Part shown: piece after piece, positions 18,539-27,146 of the stretch
Layout: each line of letters opens with the position of its first letter
Numbering within the stretch: position 1 is the first letter of the stretch
Source: DAIOEK01 sp963721445
GTDB lineage: Bacteria; Chloroflexota; Anaerolineae; Anaerolineales; Anaerolineaceae
Direction: 5' to 3'
Length of the DNA stretch: 64,000 bases
NCBI GenBank assembly: GCA_963721445.1
Contig: CAVRIZ010000005.1
Coordinates: 1,240,001 to 1,304,000, forward strand
The notes under the pieces: model-generated
The model's database searches: none
Told to the model about the DNA's origin: nothing
What the model saw: the letters and a program-made list of their open reading frames with translations, nothing else
Program-made: the position numbers and the translations under genes

Positions 18539-19648
18539 CTATAGTATGACCATATGGTCGTGATGGATCACTTCGTCGCCGAAGGTGAAGCCAAGGATCA
18601 TCTCGATCTCTGAAGTTTGACGACCGCACAGGTTTAGGATGTCGACCGCGGCGTAGTTCGTCAAGCCGACTGCGATGGCGTGACCATCCGGTGAGAGCAC
18701 GCGGATGGAATCACCCCGTTCGAAATCACCCTTGACCGAGACGATTCCCGCCGGGAGGAGCGATCCACCATGAGAGAGGGCGCGCGCGGCGCCGGCATCC
18801 ACGATCACTTCCAAGCCAGGGCGGCTGCCCGAGAGAATATGCCGTTTTTTACCTTCCAGTTTATTTACCATTGGCTGGATGCGGGTTCCGATAGACTCAC
18901 CGGCTGCCAGTTTGAGTAACACATCGGGGATGGATCCGCGGGCAATGACGACTGTGGTCCCACCATGGCGAGCCAGATCAGCAGCCTGAAGTTTGGTGCT
19001 CATCCCACCGGTGCCCAGCTCCGTGCTGGAACCACCGGCTGCCTGCCACAACTCGGACGGGAATGGCTGCGGACCAATCTCAGGGATCAGTTTGGCCAGT
19101 GGATCGACTCGCGGATCGGCGGTATAGAGCCCGTCCTGATCGGTAAGCAAGAAGAGCAAGTCTGCTTCCACCAGGTTTGAGACCTGTGCGGACAGGTTGT
19201 CGTTATCACCGAAACGGATCTCTTCGGTGGCAACGGTATCGTTTTCGTTCACGATAGGGATGATATTATTCTTGAGGAGCGCTTCGAAGGTGTCGCGGGC
19301 GTTCAGAAAGCGGCGTCGGTCTGTCAGATCAGCACGGGTTAGCAGAACCTGGGCGACATGGATGCCGTAAATGCCAAAATATTGTTCATACAATGCCATC
19401 AGCCTCGGTTGACCGACAGCGGCCAGCATCTGTTTGGCGGGCAGATGTTTGGGCAGTGTGGGATAGCCGAGCACTTCGCGTCCGGCGGCGATGGCACCAG
19501 AGGAGACCAGTACCACCCGGGCGTTCTGGTTGCGGAGGATGGATATTTGACGCGCCAGGTCCACCAAGTGTGGAGTCGAAAGTCCTTTCCCTCCGGCGGT
19601 CAGGGTGGATGTTCCAAGTTTGACGACGATTCGCGGGTTGGTGGGCAT
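18539..19648 (-). CDS. proB: Glutamate 5-kinase
   Basis: First step of proline synthesis: ATP-dependent phosphorylation of glutamate. The 369-residue protein has the amino acid kinase domain (KLGTSTLTAGG, LVSSGAIAAGR, the glutamate/feedback region IIPIVNENDTVATEEIRFGDND, LLTDQDGLYTADP) and a C-terminal PUA domain from about residue 275. A -10-like TAGAAT (19658-19663) lies 9 bases before the ATG with no ribosome site, a short-leader layout. Normal length for a ProB with PUA. Confidence 0.95.
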   Translation of the reverse strand: MPTNPRIVVKLGTSTLTAGGKGLSTPHLVDLARQISILRNQNARVVLVSSGAIAAGREVLGYPTLPKHLPAKQMLAAVGQPRLMALYEQYFGIYGIHVAQVLLTRADLTDRRRFLNARDTFEALLKNNIIPIVNENDTVATEEIRFGDNDNLSAQVSNLVEADLLFLLTDQDGLYTADPRVDPLAKLIPEIGPQPFPSELWQAAGGSSTELGTGGMSTKLQAADLARHGGTTVVIARGSIPDVLLKLAAGESIGTRIQPMVNKLEGKKRHILSGSRPGLEVIVDAGAARALSHGGSLLPAGIVSVKGDFERGDSIRVLSPDGHAIAVGLTNYAAVDILNLCGRQTSEIEMILGFTFGDEVIHHDHMVIL

Positions 19649-19721
19649 GATAGGAAAATTCTAGCACATATCTCGGCCAATGATCGGGATATGTGTCCAC
19701 TTTTCGGGACAAAGACATGTC

Positions 19722-19890
19722 CTTCTGACCGAAGGTAAGAATCTCTACCTTGGTACCAGGATGAATAACTTAATCGAAGATCCGCTCGGGCAATTTCACC
19801 ATATTGTCAGGACAGAATCACTTGCCCGAGCGAGATTCAATTCTGGGAGGAAGAGGCGTTGCCTCTTCCTCCCAGATGCCCGTTTCTCCA
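19722..19890 (+). repeat. Intergenic hairpin repeat, copy E (second subfamily)
   Basis: Starts with a TTCTGACCGAAGGTAAGAAT module, then a CGCTCGGGCAA...TTGCCCGAGCG hairpin, then the long hairpin at 19843-19875 with perfect 15-bp arms and GTT loop, and the ATGCCCGTTTCTCCA tail shared with copies B and D. Confidence 0.8.
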
Positions 19891-19971
19891 AAGTTAAAAG
19901 TTGGTCAGTGGGCGAGGAACTCCATCGTTGCCTTCGGGGTGTTGAGCGATGGTAATACCGGACTATATGTC

Positions 19972-20140
19972 ATTCTGACCGAAGGGAAGAATCTCTACCT
20001 TGGTCCTTAGGATGACATCCATCTATCGAAGATCCGCTCGGGCAGTTTCTCAAGGTATCTGGACAGCATCGCTTGCCCGAGCGAGATTCTTTTCTGGGAG
20101 GAAGAGGCGTTGCCTCTTCCTCCCAGATGCCCGTTTCTCC
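19972..20140 (+). repeat. Intergenic hairpin repeat, copy F (second subfamily)
   Basis: Near-identical organisation to copy E: CATTCTGACCGAAGGGAAG module, CGCTCGGGCA...TTGCCCGAGCG hairpin, perfect 15-bp hairpin at 20094-20126, and the same tail. Copies E and F lie head-to-tail about 80 bases apart. Confidence 0.8.
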
Positions 20141-20160
20141 AAGGTCAAAAGCGGGTGGTT

Positions 20161-20302
20161 AAATAAAAAGTGGGCGCAGAGTGGGTTCGAATATCATCCC
20201 CTCATTGGGGACCCACGAACCTGGCTGGGTTAAAATAAAAAGTGGGCACAGAGTGGGTTCGAATATCATCCCCTCATTGGAGACCCACGAACCTGGCTGG
20301 GT
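20161..20302 (-). repeat. Two tandem duplicates of the tRNA-Val 3' end
   Basis: Two ~71-base units follow the tRNA-Val gene in its transcription direction. Each reproduces the AGGTTCGTGGGT...TTCGAACCCAC...GCCCACTTTTTATTT end of the tRNA and its T-rich tail, but with about 20 extra bases inside the T-loop region. The two units differ from each other by only a few bases. Confidence 0.75.
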
Positions 20303-20313
20303 TAAATAAAAAG

Positions 20314-20388
<75 letters not shown>

Positions 20389-20467
20389 AAAATAGGGTAG
20401 GCAGATTATAGCAGATGGAGGATTGAATCGCAAGATAAGGGTCTGCCCCTCAGACTTAAAACAAAAG

Positions 20468-20538
20468 AGCGGGTAACGGGAGTCGAACCCGTCTGGCTTG
20501 CTTGGAAGGCAAGTGCACTACCGATGTGCTATACCCGC
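20468..20538 (-). tRNA. tRNA-Gly (TCC)
   Basis: Acceptor GCGGGTA pairs with TACCCGC; anticodon stem CTTGC/GCAAG with loop CTTCCAA gives anticodon TCC; T-arm ACGGG TTCGACT CCCGT is perfect. The discriminator base is T. CCA is not encoded. Confidence 0.92.
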
Positions 20539-20587
20539 GCGGATACTATTTTACCCTGCCCGTTATAGCCGGTCAAGGTGAGCAATT

Positions 20588-21244
20588 CTAAACCAACCCA
20601 AGCTCCCTGGCACGGACGACCGCCTTCGTCCGGTCACTTACCCCCAATTTGGAGAAGATACTCGTCACGTGGTTCTTCACGGTCCCCTCCGCCAGAAACA
20701 GTTTAATGGCGATCTCGTGATTCGTTACGCCGGCGCACATCAAACGCAGAACATCCATTTCCCGGGTGGAAAGGGGTTCGGTCAATTCCTGTGCCCAACG
20801 GGGCGCGTTTTCTGATAACCGGCTAAATTGCGCCACCAATCTGGCGGCTACGGACGGCTGCAGGACCGATTCACCTTTGGCGGCTGCGCGGATGGCTTCG
20901 TATAGCCTTTCCGTTGGTGCGTCTTTCAGCAGGTAGCCTATCGCGCCAGACCGCAATGCATCAAAAACGGCAGCATCTTCATCAAAAGTGGTAAGGACGA
21001 TGACCCGGCATTCGGGCTGACTGGTTCTCAGATGGCGGGTAGCGGATGCCCCATCCATTAGCGGCATCCGCAGATCCATCAGGATGACATCCGGGTGCAA
21101 TTCGGCGGCTTTTCGGAGGGCTTCTTCTCCATCTCCTGCTTCCCCGACCACCTCAAATTCCTTTTGAGCACGCAATAATACCCGAAGCCCGTCTCGGAAC
21201 ATGGTCTGATCATCTACCAGGAGGACTTTTATAGGATCTGTCAT
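20588..21244 (-). CDS. NarL/LuxR family response regulator
   Basis: Response regulator of 218 residues. The receiver domain has the acidic DDQ near residue 11, the phospho-acceptor Asp in VILMDLRMP (about residue 57), Thr in VIVLTTFDE and Lys in YLLKDAP. The C-terminal LuxR-type helix-turn-helix (LSTREMDVLRLMCAGVTN, then GTVKNHVTSIFSKLGVSDR) binds DNA. Its ATG directly abuts the kinase stop (TAAATG), so the two are translated as a pair, last in a three-gene operon. Confidence 0.92.
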   Translation of the reverse strand: MTDPIKVLLVDDQTMFRDGLRVLLRAQKEFEVVGEAGDGEEALRKAAELHPDVILMDLRMPLMDGASATRHLRTSQPECRVIVLTTFDEDAAVFDALRSGAIGYLLKDAPTERLYEAIRAAAKGESVLQPSVAARLVAQFSRLSENAPRWAQELTEPLSTREMDVLRLMCAGVTNHEIAIKLFLAEGTVKNHVTSIFSKLGVSDRTKAVVRARELGLV

Positions 21245-22405
21245 TTAATCACAACATTCCGGTGGATAAGGTACAGATATTTGGATGGAAAAGCCATTTC
21301 CCGGCGCGGTATCCACATTTATGACACCTCCCAGGATCTGAACCCTTTCCCGCAGACCGGCAATTCCGAAACCGCCATCGACGCTATTTGTTCCGCGTCC
21401 ATTATCCTTCACAGTAAGTGTCGCACCCTGAGCGTCGTATGCCAGATTAACTTCCACGCTGGTTGCATCGGCGTGTTTCCGAATATTCGTCAATGTCTCC
21501 TGGGCGGCACGATAAAACATCCAATTAATGGAAGGCGGTAATTCCACCTCATCACCCGATACCTCAAATTGATAGGATATGGTCTCGCTGCTTTCAGGGA
21601 TCAGAACTCGAAGTGCGTCGCTCACTTTTCCCAATGATGGTTGATCTGCGCGTAATGAAGAGACCGAACGGCGTATATCGGTCAATGCTTCCTGGGTCAG
21701 ATACTCCGCCTTATTCATGGCCTCCTGGGCCATTTCGGGATTCTCTTTGAGCACAGCCTGGGCAGCCTTGAGCTGGATATTGATGGATGTCAGGTAATGT
21801 CCCAATCCATCATGGATCTCCCGAGCCAACCGGTTTCGCTCCTGCAGGACCGTTTTCTCTTCCAATTGATGGGTGTATTCGCGCAGACGGTCATTTGCCG
21901 CTGCTAATTCTCTCCGCATCTTCTGCTCATTCACGGTGATCAGCGTAAAGACTGCCACGAACACCACCGCGCTCAGGTATCCCATGGCGGCAGACAAGGT
22001 GTTTGCCGGATTCCCGCTTAGCGCTACTGGTAGTACTTCTCCGATCCAGATCAGAATACAGACCAGAACGGCGAGGGGAACTTTATAATGTTGAATGGCT
22101 TCACTGACCAACGGCAGCAAGATCATCCACGCGGCGCCTTTGGAAAAGATTCCGATCACAGTTCCAAGTGAGATCGTTACAGTAAAGAAGAGCCCTTTTT
22201 TCCAAACACCCCAATATTCCAAACGATGGGCTGCCCACAACACGAGTGCGAGATAGAACACCCCCATTACCACCATCAGGATGGGCTGTACCGGAGAGAG
22301 GAGGTACGCGCCACTGGTAAAGTAAAGAACATACCCGGCCGCGACTACAATGATAAGGGCCAGGTCACCGCTACTAAAGCTATTCCACTTTGACAATCGA
22401 ATCAT
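21245..22405 (-). CDS. HisKA_3 sensor histidine kinase (NarX/DesK-like)
   Basis: Membrane sensor kinase of 386 residues. About six hydrophobic segments fill residues 15-165, followed by a coiled coil (ELAAANDRLREYTHQLEEKT), the HisKA_3 phospho-site REIHDGLGHYLTSIN (His near residue 198), and an HATPase_c domain with TVKDNGRG and GGFGIAGLRERV. The periplasmic part is small, so it likely senses membrane state or works with the lipoprotein upstream. It is 20 bases after that lipoprotein gene and abuts its regulator. Confidence 0.9.
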   Translation of the reverse strand: MIRLSKWNSFSSGDLALIIVVAAGYVLYFTSGAYLLSPVQPILMVVMGVFYLALVLWAAHRLEYWGVWKKGLFFTVTISLGTVIGIFSKGAAWMILLPLVSEAIQHYKVPLAVLVCILIWIGEVLPVALSGNPANTLSAAMGYLSAVVFVAVFTLITVNEQKMRRELAAANDRLREYTHQLEEKTVLQERNRLAREIHDGLGHYLTSINIQLKAAQAVLKENPEMAQEAMNKAEYLTQEALTDIRRSVSSLRADQPSLGKVSDALRVLIPESSETISYQFEVSGDEVELPPSINWMFYRAAQETLTNIRKHADATSVEVNLAYDAQGATLTVKDNGRGTNSVDGGFGIAGLRERVQILGGVINVDTAPGNGFSIQISVPYPPECCD

Positions 22406-22425
22406 GGTTTCTTAGCACACTGCCT

Positions 22426-23190
22426 TTATTGGACCGGTGGCTCGATGGTGATGGGTTCATTGAAATCATACATTCTTGTTACTGTGTGATAAAGCTTACC
22501 ATCGATCGTTGAGTCGCCTTCGGTCCGGTGAATGTAACCATCCAGCATTCCAACCCAAACCTTGCTGGTTGACACGACACCATTCAGATTGTAGGTGTAT
22601 TCGAAGACCATGAGAGGGGTGCCGTCCACTGTTTCGGGTCCGATGAGCTTCACATCTTTGACATTGTTCCGGAACATGTCAATACCCAACCCATAAATGG
22701 CTTTAATATCCAATGGGATCTTCATCCAGGATTCACCTATTTTCATATAGGCATCTTTTCCCACCATGATCTGTTCGGTCAGATCACCATTACTATCAAT
22801 AACCACATGCATTTTATCGGGTGGTATTACTTCATATTTCATATCACTCGTGATGGTTTCACCCTGCGATACGGTCACATCCATGCGATAGGAAGACAAC
22901 GCCATGGTCCGATCGAACACTTTCTGTAGCACATCATTTGGCACGCCAGTGAAATCGGTAAAGTTCTCTCCGGCTTTCGCTGCCGCGGTGGGTAGATTCT
23001 CCACCTGTGATTCCAGCGTCGGAGCAATTTCCGTGATCTGAGCCTGGACCGTCGTTAATACTTCAGTCGCGAGTTTGGCAGCCAGGGAGGGAATTTCTTC
23101 AGCTTGATTTAATGCTTGATTGATGAAACCGCAGGCAGATGCGACAATAAGTACAAATACTGCCACTAATACCAATGTTCTAGTTTTCAT
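22426..23190 (-). CDS. LppX/LprAFG-like lipoprotein
   Basis: Lipoprotein of about 254 residues with signal MKTRTLVLVAVFVLIVASAC and a lipobox Cys near residue 20. After a helical linker the mature domain (DVLQKVFDRTMALSSYRMDV to the end) resembles the LppX/LprAFG or DUF6612 beta-fold that holds hydrophobic molecules. It is the first gene of an operon with a sensor kinase and response regulator, so it could supply the ligand signal; that is inference. The start at 23190 has GGAGGAG about 8 bases upstream. Confidence 0.75.
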   Translation of the reverse strand: MKTRTLVLVAVFVLIVASACGFINQALNQAEEIPSLAAKLATEVLTTVQAQITEIAPTLESQVENLPTAAAKAGENFTDFTGVPNDVLQKVFDRTMALSSYRMDVTVSQGETITSDMKYEVIPPDKMHVVIDSNGDLTEQIMVGKDAYMKIGESWMKIPLDIKAIYGLGIDMFRNNVKDVKLIGPETVDGTPLMVFEYTYNLNGVVSTSKVWVGMLDGYIHRTEGDSTIDGKLYHTVTRMYDFNEPITIEPPVQ

Positions 23191-23239
23191 ATTCACTCTC
23201 CTCCAATTCGTACCGGGGACGAAATACTCCAATGAACTT

Positions 23240-23268
23240 ATAATAATATGAAGAGACTCTCAAGACAA
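23240..23268 (-). promoter_or_regulatory. Candidate promoter of the lipoprotein-kinase-regulator operon
   Basis: Minus strand TTGTCT (23263-23268), 17-base spacer, TATTAT (23240-23245). It lies about 50 bases upstream of the lipoprotein ATG, leaving room for a leader with the GGAGGAG ribosome site. Confidence 0.45.
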
Positions 23269-23279
23269 GCAGATAAGCA

Positions 23280-23774
23280 GTGCAACAATCTTATATTAAG
23301 GCAGGATCCGTGATTGAACCCGTGACCGTCACCTCTACTATCGGTACCAAACCAAAACGCCCGTTGGGAGTCTGGATTTTTACCATCTATTCTTTGGTGT
23401 ACGATGGGATTTTCCCCCTAACACTGGCTGTTCTACTGTTCCTCCAGAAAGATTTTGAACTAACTGCTACCAATTCCCTCATCATCGGGGTCAGCACGAT
23501 AACCTCGCTTGGGGTGATCATCTCAGCCATTCTTACCTGGAAGGGAAATCCAAAGGCGAAGATCTGTTTTCTGATCTTGATCACTCTCTACAATGGTCTG
23601 TTGGTAGCAAATTCAGGTTATCTTTTTTATACAGGTCAGATCGAACAAAATATGATAGCCACCATAACCGGCAGAATGGTCCGTGGGATCATCTTCCCCA
23701 TTGTATATTGGATCTATTTCAATCGCGAATCGGTCAAGCGGTTTTTCCAACCTGACCAGCAGGAGATGAAATGA
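23280..23774 (+). CDS. Hypothetical four-segment membrane protein
   Basis: Small membrane protein of about 150-164 residues, not recognised. After a short polar N-terminus it has PLGVWIFTIYSLVYDGIFPL and three more hydrophobic segments. The start is uncertain: GTG codons at 23280, 23310 and 23322 are all in frame, and the AAGGCAGG site at 23298 fits the later ones. Its end overlaps the DUF1028 start by 4 bases (ATGA), so they are co-translated. It diverges from the lipoprotein operon. Confidence 0.6.
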   Translation: MQQSYIKAGSVIEPVTVTSTIGTKPKRPLGVWIFTIYSLVYDGIFPLTLAVLLFLQKDFELTATNSLIIGVSTITSLGVIISAILTWKGNPKAKICFLILITLYNGLLVANSGYLFYTGQIEQNMIATITGRMVRGIIFPIVYWIYFNRESVKRFFQPDQQEMK

Positions 23775-24715
23775 TCAACTTTCGTTCACAACCATTCGCG
23801 CACACATTTTCTATTGTGGCAAGAGATACTGTTACAGGTCAGATGGGTGTGGCGGTTCAATCGCACTGGTTTTCTGTCGGATCGGTCGTTCCCTGGGCGC
23901 AGGCTGGAATTGGAGCAATCGCCACGCAGTCTCTCACAGACATCAGTTATGGTCCGCTCGGTTTGGATCTGTTGAGGGGCGGTAAAACTGCCCAACAAGC
24001 GTTGGATGCTCTTCTGGTGGCGGATGATAATAAGGAAGTGCGCCAGGTGGCGATGGTCGACGCGAAGGGAAATGTTGCCACTCATACCGGGAAGCGTTGC
24101 ATCGCAGACGCAGGACACATCCAGGGTGATGGTTTTAGCGTTCAAGCAAACATGATGGTCAACGACACTATACCTGCTGCTATGGCAAAAGCTTTTACCA
24201 AGGCAACAACTGACCCCGAACTAGATCTGTGTGCACGGATGTTGGCTGCATTGGATGCGGCTCAAGCGGCTGGTGGGGATGTCCGCGGTAAACAGAGTGC
24301 AGCTATCAAGATCGTCGGACCTGAGTTGACCAGTAAGACCTGGGGTGGGATCATCCTGGAATTACGCGTGGAGGATCACGCGGAACCATTGCAGGAATTA
24401 CGGCGATTGGTGGAAATTCAAAAAGCGTATGAGTTTATGAACCAGGGTGACGAGTACCTGGCAAAAGGTGAAGCAGAACAGGCAAAAGTGGCCTACGAGA
24501 AAGCGGCAAAACTGGCTCCCCAGATCGTGGAGGTTCCATTTTGGAACGCGGTCTCTCTGGCGGATACCGGTCACCTGGATGATGCATTACCCATCTTCAA
24601 AGACGTCTTTGATCGGGAGCCGGTATGGGCGGAATTGGTCAAACGCCTCGTTCCAGCCGGACTGATCAAAGACGACCCGGAAATGCATGCCAGGATCGCG
24701 GCACTCGTAAAGTGA
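23771..24715 (+). CDS. DUF1028 (Ntn-hydrolase-like) protein with TPR tail
   Basis: Protein of 314 residues. The N-terminal ~210 residues are DUF1028 (FSIVARDTVTGQMGVAVQSHWFSVGS, VPWAQAGIGAIATQS, GFSVQANMM), a domain related to Ntn-hydrolases and suspected to be a peptidase. The C-terminal ~95 residues hold two tetratricopeptide-like helices pairs (AYEFMNQGDEYLAKGEAEQA, FWNAVSLADTGHLDDALPIF). No signal peptide, so cytoplasmic. ATGA coupling to the membrane protein upstream. Substrate unknown. Confidence 0.8.
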   Translation: MINFRSQPFAHTFSIVARDTVTGQMGVAVQSHWFSVGSVVPWAQAGIGAIATQSLTDISYGPLGLDLLRGGKTAQQALDALLVADDNKEVRQVAMVDAKGNVATHTGKRCIADAGHIQGDGFSVQANMMVNDTIPAAMAKAFTKATTDPELDLCARMLAALDAAQAAGGDVRGKQSAAIKIVGPELTSKTWGGIILELRVEDHAEPLQELRRLVEIQKAYEFMNQGDEYLAKGEAEQAKVAYEKAAKLAPQIVEVPFWNAVSLADTGHLDDALPIFKDVFDREPVWAELVKRLVPAGLIKDDPEMHARIAALVK

Positions 24716-24735
24716 TCGTTCAAATCAAAAACTGA

Positions 24736-25542
24736 TCAAGGGTAATTTCCTTGAACCGTTCTGGTAGGATCACGGTTGTAGTCCGGGTGGATAGACTTGA
24801 TCCATCGGCAAAAGTCTGTCAGGTCCAGGCGTTGAAAAAGGGAGCGGATGGCACCTGGCGGAAGCATCATCGGACGGACCGGTGTATCTATGGAGGTCCA
24901 GAACTCATCCCAATGGGATGGAATAATTACTTTAGGTGTAAGCCGCTCCAGGATTTGCTGCAGGCGCGCCTTCTTGTGGAACGGATTGACGAACAGGATT
25001 TCCACCTGACCTATATCCTGCTTGTCCGATACAGGAGCTGTCAGGAGAGAATAATCTGCAGATCGGATATGAAAGCAGAAAGATTCATCCATTACATATT
25101 GACGGGCGGTAAGGGGTGGTTTCCACAATGGGTCCACTTTTCCAGGTCGAAAGAAGGGTGTGTCGATGTGCCAGGAAGGATACACGGTGATCGACAGATC
25201 GCCGACTTTGAATTGATCACCGGATCGTATCAGATGTAGTTGTTCCGGCTTCACCCCAAGCATGGTCAAGAGAGAACAGGTGTTGTAAGACCCAAAGACA
25301 GGGATGCCGTCACGCATCGCAATGGCAGGTGCGTCAAACAGGTGGTCGATATGAGAATGGCTGATGAGTAAAGCATCTGCCTTTTGAATGAAACGTTCTG
25401 TTAGGTACGGATCCGGGGTGACTTTACCAAACCAGTAATTGTGGATGGGGATACGTGATAGAAAAGGATCCAGTAATATCCGGGTATGTCCAAAATCCAG
25501 TTCAAATCCGGCTGTACCCAGCCAGCGTAATGTAAGTGTCAC
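24736..25542 (-). CDS. MBL-fold metallohydrolase (UlaG/YtkL-like)
   Basis: Metallo-beta-lactamase-fold hydrolase of 268 residues. It begins MTLTLRWLGTAGFELDFGHTRILLDPF and has the metal motif SHSHIDH near residue 80, then later metal/active His in PSWHID and IIPSHWDEF. The start is GTG. The substrate is unknown; relatives include lactonases and phosphodiesterases. Its GTG would overlap the stop of the Tag gene if that gene were in its ancestral frame (GTGA), pointing to a former translationally coupled pair. Confidence 0.75.
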   Translation of the reverse strand: MTLTLRWLGTAGFELDFGHTRILLDPFLSRIPIHNYWFGKVTPDPYLTERFIQKADALLISHSHIDHLFDAPAIAMRDGIPVFGSYNTCSLLTMLGVKPEQLHLIRSGDQFKVGDLSITVYPSWHIDTPFFRPGKVDPLWKPPLTARQYVMDESFCFHIRSADYSLLTAPVSDKQDIGQVEILFVNPFHKKARLQQILERLTPKVIIPSHWDEFWTSIDTPVRPMMLPPGAIRSLFQRLDLTDFCRWIKSIHPDYNRDPTRTVQGNYP

Positions 25543-25587
25543 TTTCCTTCCGTTAAAAGCGCATGTCTAAAGCAGGTCACTATATGA

Positions 25588-26136
25588 TCATTTACGAAAT
25601 CCGGCCGCCTGCATGAATGCATAGATGATAGTACTGCCGCAGAATTTGAATCCCCGCTGAATCATATCCTTGCTGACCCGGTCGGATAGTTCAGTGCGGG
25701 CAGGGATCTGCGCCATGGTCTCCCAATGGTTATGAATTGGTTTTCCGTCTACAAATCCCCACAGGTAGGCGTCCAACGAACCAAATTCCTTTTGTATGGC
25801 CAGGACGATTTTGGCGTTGTGAATGATCGCGTTGATCTTCAACCGGTTGCGGATGATCCCTGCATCCTGCAATAACTCCTGGATCTTTGCCTCATCGTAC
25901 GCGGCCACCACTTCGGGCTGAAATCCATCGAAAGCGCGCCTGAAATTTTCTCGCTTCCTGAGGATGGTCAACCAGCTTAAACCTGCTTGCATCCCGTCCA
26001 GCGCGATCCCCTCAAAGAGGAGGCGATCATCGTGAATGGGCGTGCCCCACTCGAGGTCGTGATACGAAGCCATGATCGTTGGATCCATGCTCCATCCACA
26101 GCGAATCAGGGAAATGTCGGGTATATATTCTGTCAT
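25588..26136 (-). CDS. tag: DNA-3-methyladenine glycosylase I, C-terminus frameshifted
   Basis: Base-excision repair enzyme that removes 3-methyladenine. The 182-residue reading frame has IRCGWSMDP, YHDLEWGTP, GLSWLTILRKRENFR and GFKFCGSTIIYAFMQAAG as in E. coli Tag, including the first two zinc-snap ligands (Cys of RCGW and His of YHDLEWG). It stops right after GFRK. Skipping one base of the stop (AAA T GAT CAT) gives DHIVTCFRHALLTEGK, restoring the missing His and Cys ligands, and this frame ends at 25539 overlapping the next GTG. So it is probably a truncated tag. Confidence 0.85.
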   Translation of the reverse strand: MTEYIPDISLIRCGWSMDPTIMASYHDLEWGTPIHDDRLLFEGIALDGMQAGLSWLTILRKRENFRRAFDGFQPEVVAAYDEAKIQELLQDAGIIRNRLKINAIIHNAKIVLAIQKEFGSLDAYLWGFVDGKPIHNHWETMAQIPARTELSDRVSKDMIQRGFKFCGSTIIYAFMQAAGFRK

Positions 26137-26142
26137 GTCATC

Positions 26143-26148
26143 ATTATA
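26143..26148 (-). promoter_or_regulatory. Perfect -10 element of tag, leaderless layout
   Basis: TATAAT on the minus strand (26143-26148) ends exactly 6 nt before the tag ATG at 26136. A weak -35 (TTTGGG) lies 17 bases upstream. No ribosome site, so a leaderless mRNA is predicted. Confidence 0.6.
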
Positions 26149-26184
26149 GTGGTTATTGGCTTACGCCCAAATTTGGCTTTTGGT

Positions 26185-26877
26185 TTAAGCCAGGGCCAAC
26201 TCCACAGCCGCGCGGGCATGAATGAGCGTGGTATCAAAGAGAGGAAGCTCACAATCTTCCTGTTTCACGAGGGAGCCAATTTCGGTGCAGCCAAGGATGA
26301 CACCCTGTGCACCCCGTTCCCCTAGAAAGTGGATGATATCCAGATACTTTTTCTTGGATTCCGGTAGAGTTTTGCCCACAACCAGCTCTTCGAAGATCAC
26401 CCGATGCACTTCATCCCTCTCAGGTTTCTCGGGAAGAACTACATCCAGTCCGAAGTTTTTCTGCAGTCTTCCGGTATAAAAATCCTCTTCCATCGTGTAG
26501 CGGGTTCCCAGCAATCCTATTTTCTTCAAGCCTGCCTGTTGGACCACCCTTGCAGTCGCATCTGCAATATGCAGAATGGGAATCTGGACATCGGATTCAA
26601 TTCTCGGGGCGGATTTATGCATGGTATTGGCGCAGATGACGATAAAATCAGCCCCGGCATTTTTCAGGCGTCTTGCCGCGTCGACCAGCATCTCGTCCGC
26701 CTCATCCCAGCGGTTTTCATGCTGCAGGATTTCGAGTTCATGAAAATCCACCGTGTACATGACGCTAATGGCATTATGTAATCCCCCCAATTTTTCATGC
26801 GCTACTTCATTGATAATTCGATAATATTCGATCGAGCTTTCCCAACTCATACCGCCAATCAAGCCAATTGTTTTCAT
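26185..26877 (-). CDS. Aspartate/glutamate racemase family protein
   Basis: Cofactor-independent amino acid racemase of 230 residues (Asp/Glu racemase superfamily). It begins MKTIGLIGGMSWESSIEYYR, and the two catalytic cysteines are in VICANTMHK (about residue 83) and LGCTEIGSL (about residue 197). This is the YgeA/aspartate-racemase type rather than MurI. It likely makes or interconverts a D-amino acid; the substrate cannot be read. It stands between tag and a GNAT gene with no clear operon. Confidence 0.88.
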   Translation of the reverse strand: MKTIGLIGGMSWESSIEYYRIINEVAHEKLGGLHNAISVMYTVDFHELEILQHENRWDEADEMLVDAARRLKNAGADFIVICANTMHKSAPRIESDVQIPILHIADATARVVQQAGLKKIGLLGTRYTMEEDFYTGRLQKNFGLDVVLPEKPERDEVHRVIFEELVVGKTLPESKKKYLDIIHFLGERGAQGVILGCTEIGSLVKQEDCELPLFDTTLIHARAAVELALA

Positions 26878-27146
26878 AATATGATCCTGTGGATGAAGGT
26901 AATTCAGATAGAGGGTGGTTTTAGTGATTTGCTAGTAGCATTATATATTCAAGCAATCGAAAGTAACAATTTTAAGAATGCTTTACTGTTGACTGTCATA
27001 CGCGATTATCCTCCGCTATAATCAAAAGCGCGATTGTTTAGAGGAGTGGCGTGAAAGTTATTGCGTATAGACTAAAGCGCCTTGTCTTGTTCTATCAGTT
27101 GACGATATCTGTATCCTATAATTTTTCTCCATTAAGGAGCTGATCA

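Noticed and set aside
20161..20302. CRISPR-like short tandem repeat
   Set aside because: Only two units, no variable spacers and clear similarity to the adjacent tRNA; no cas genes in the window.
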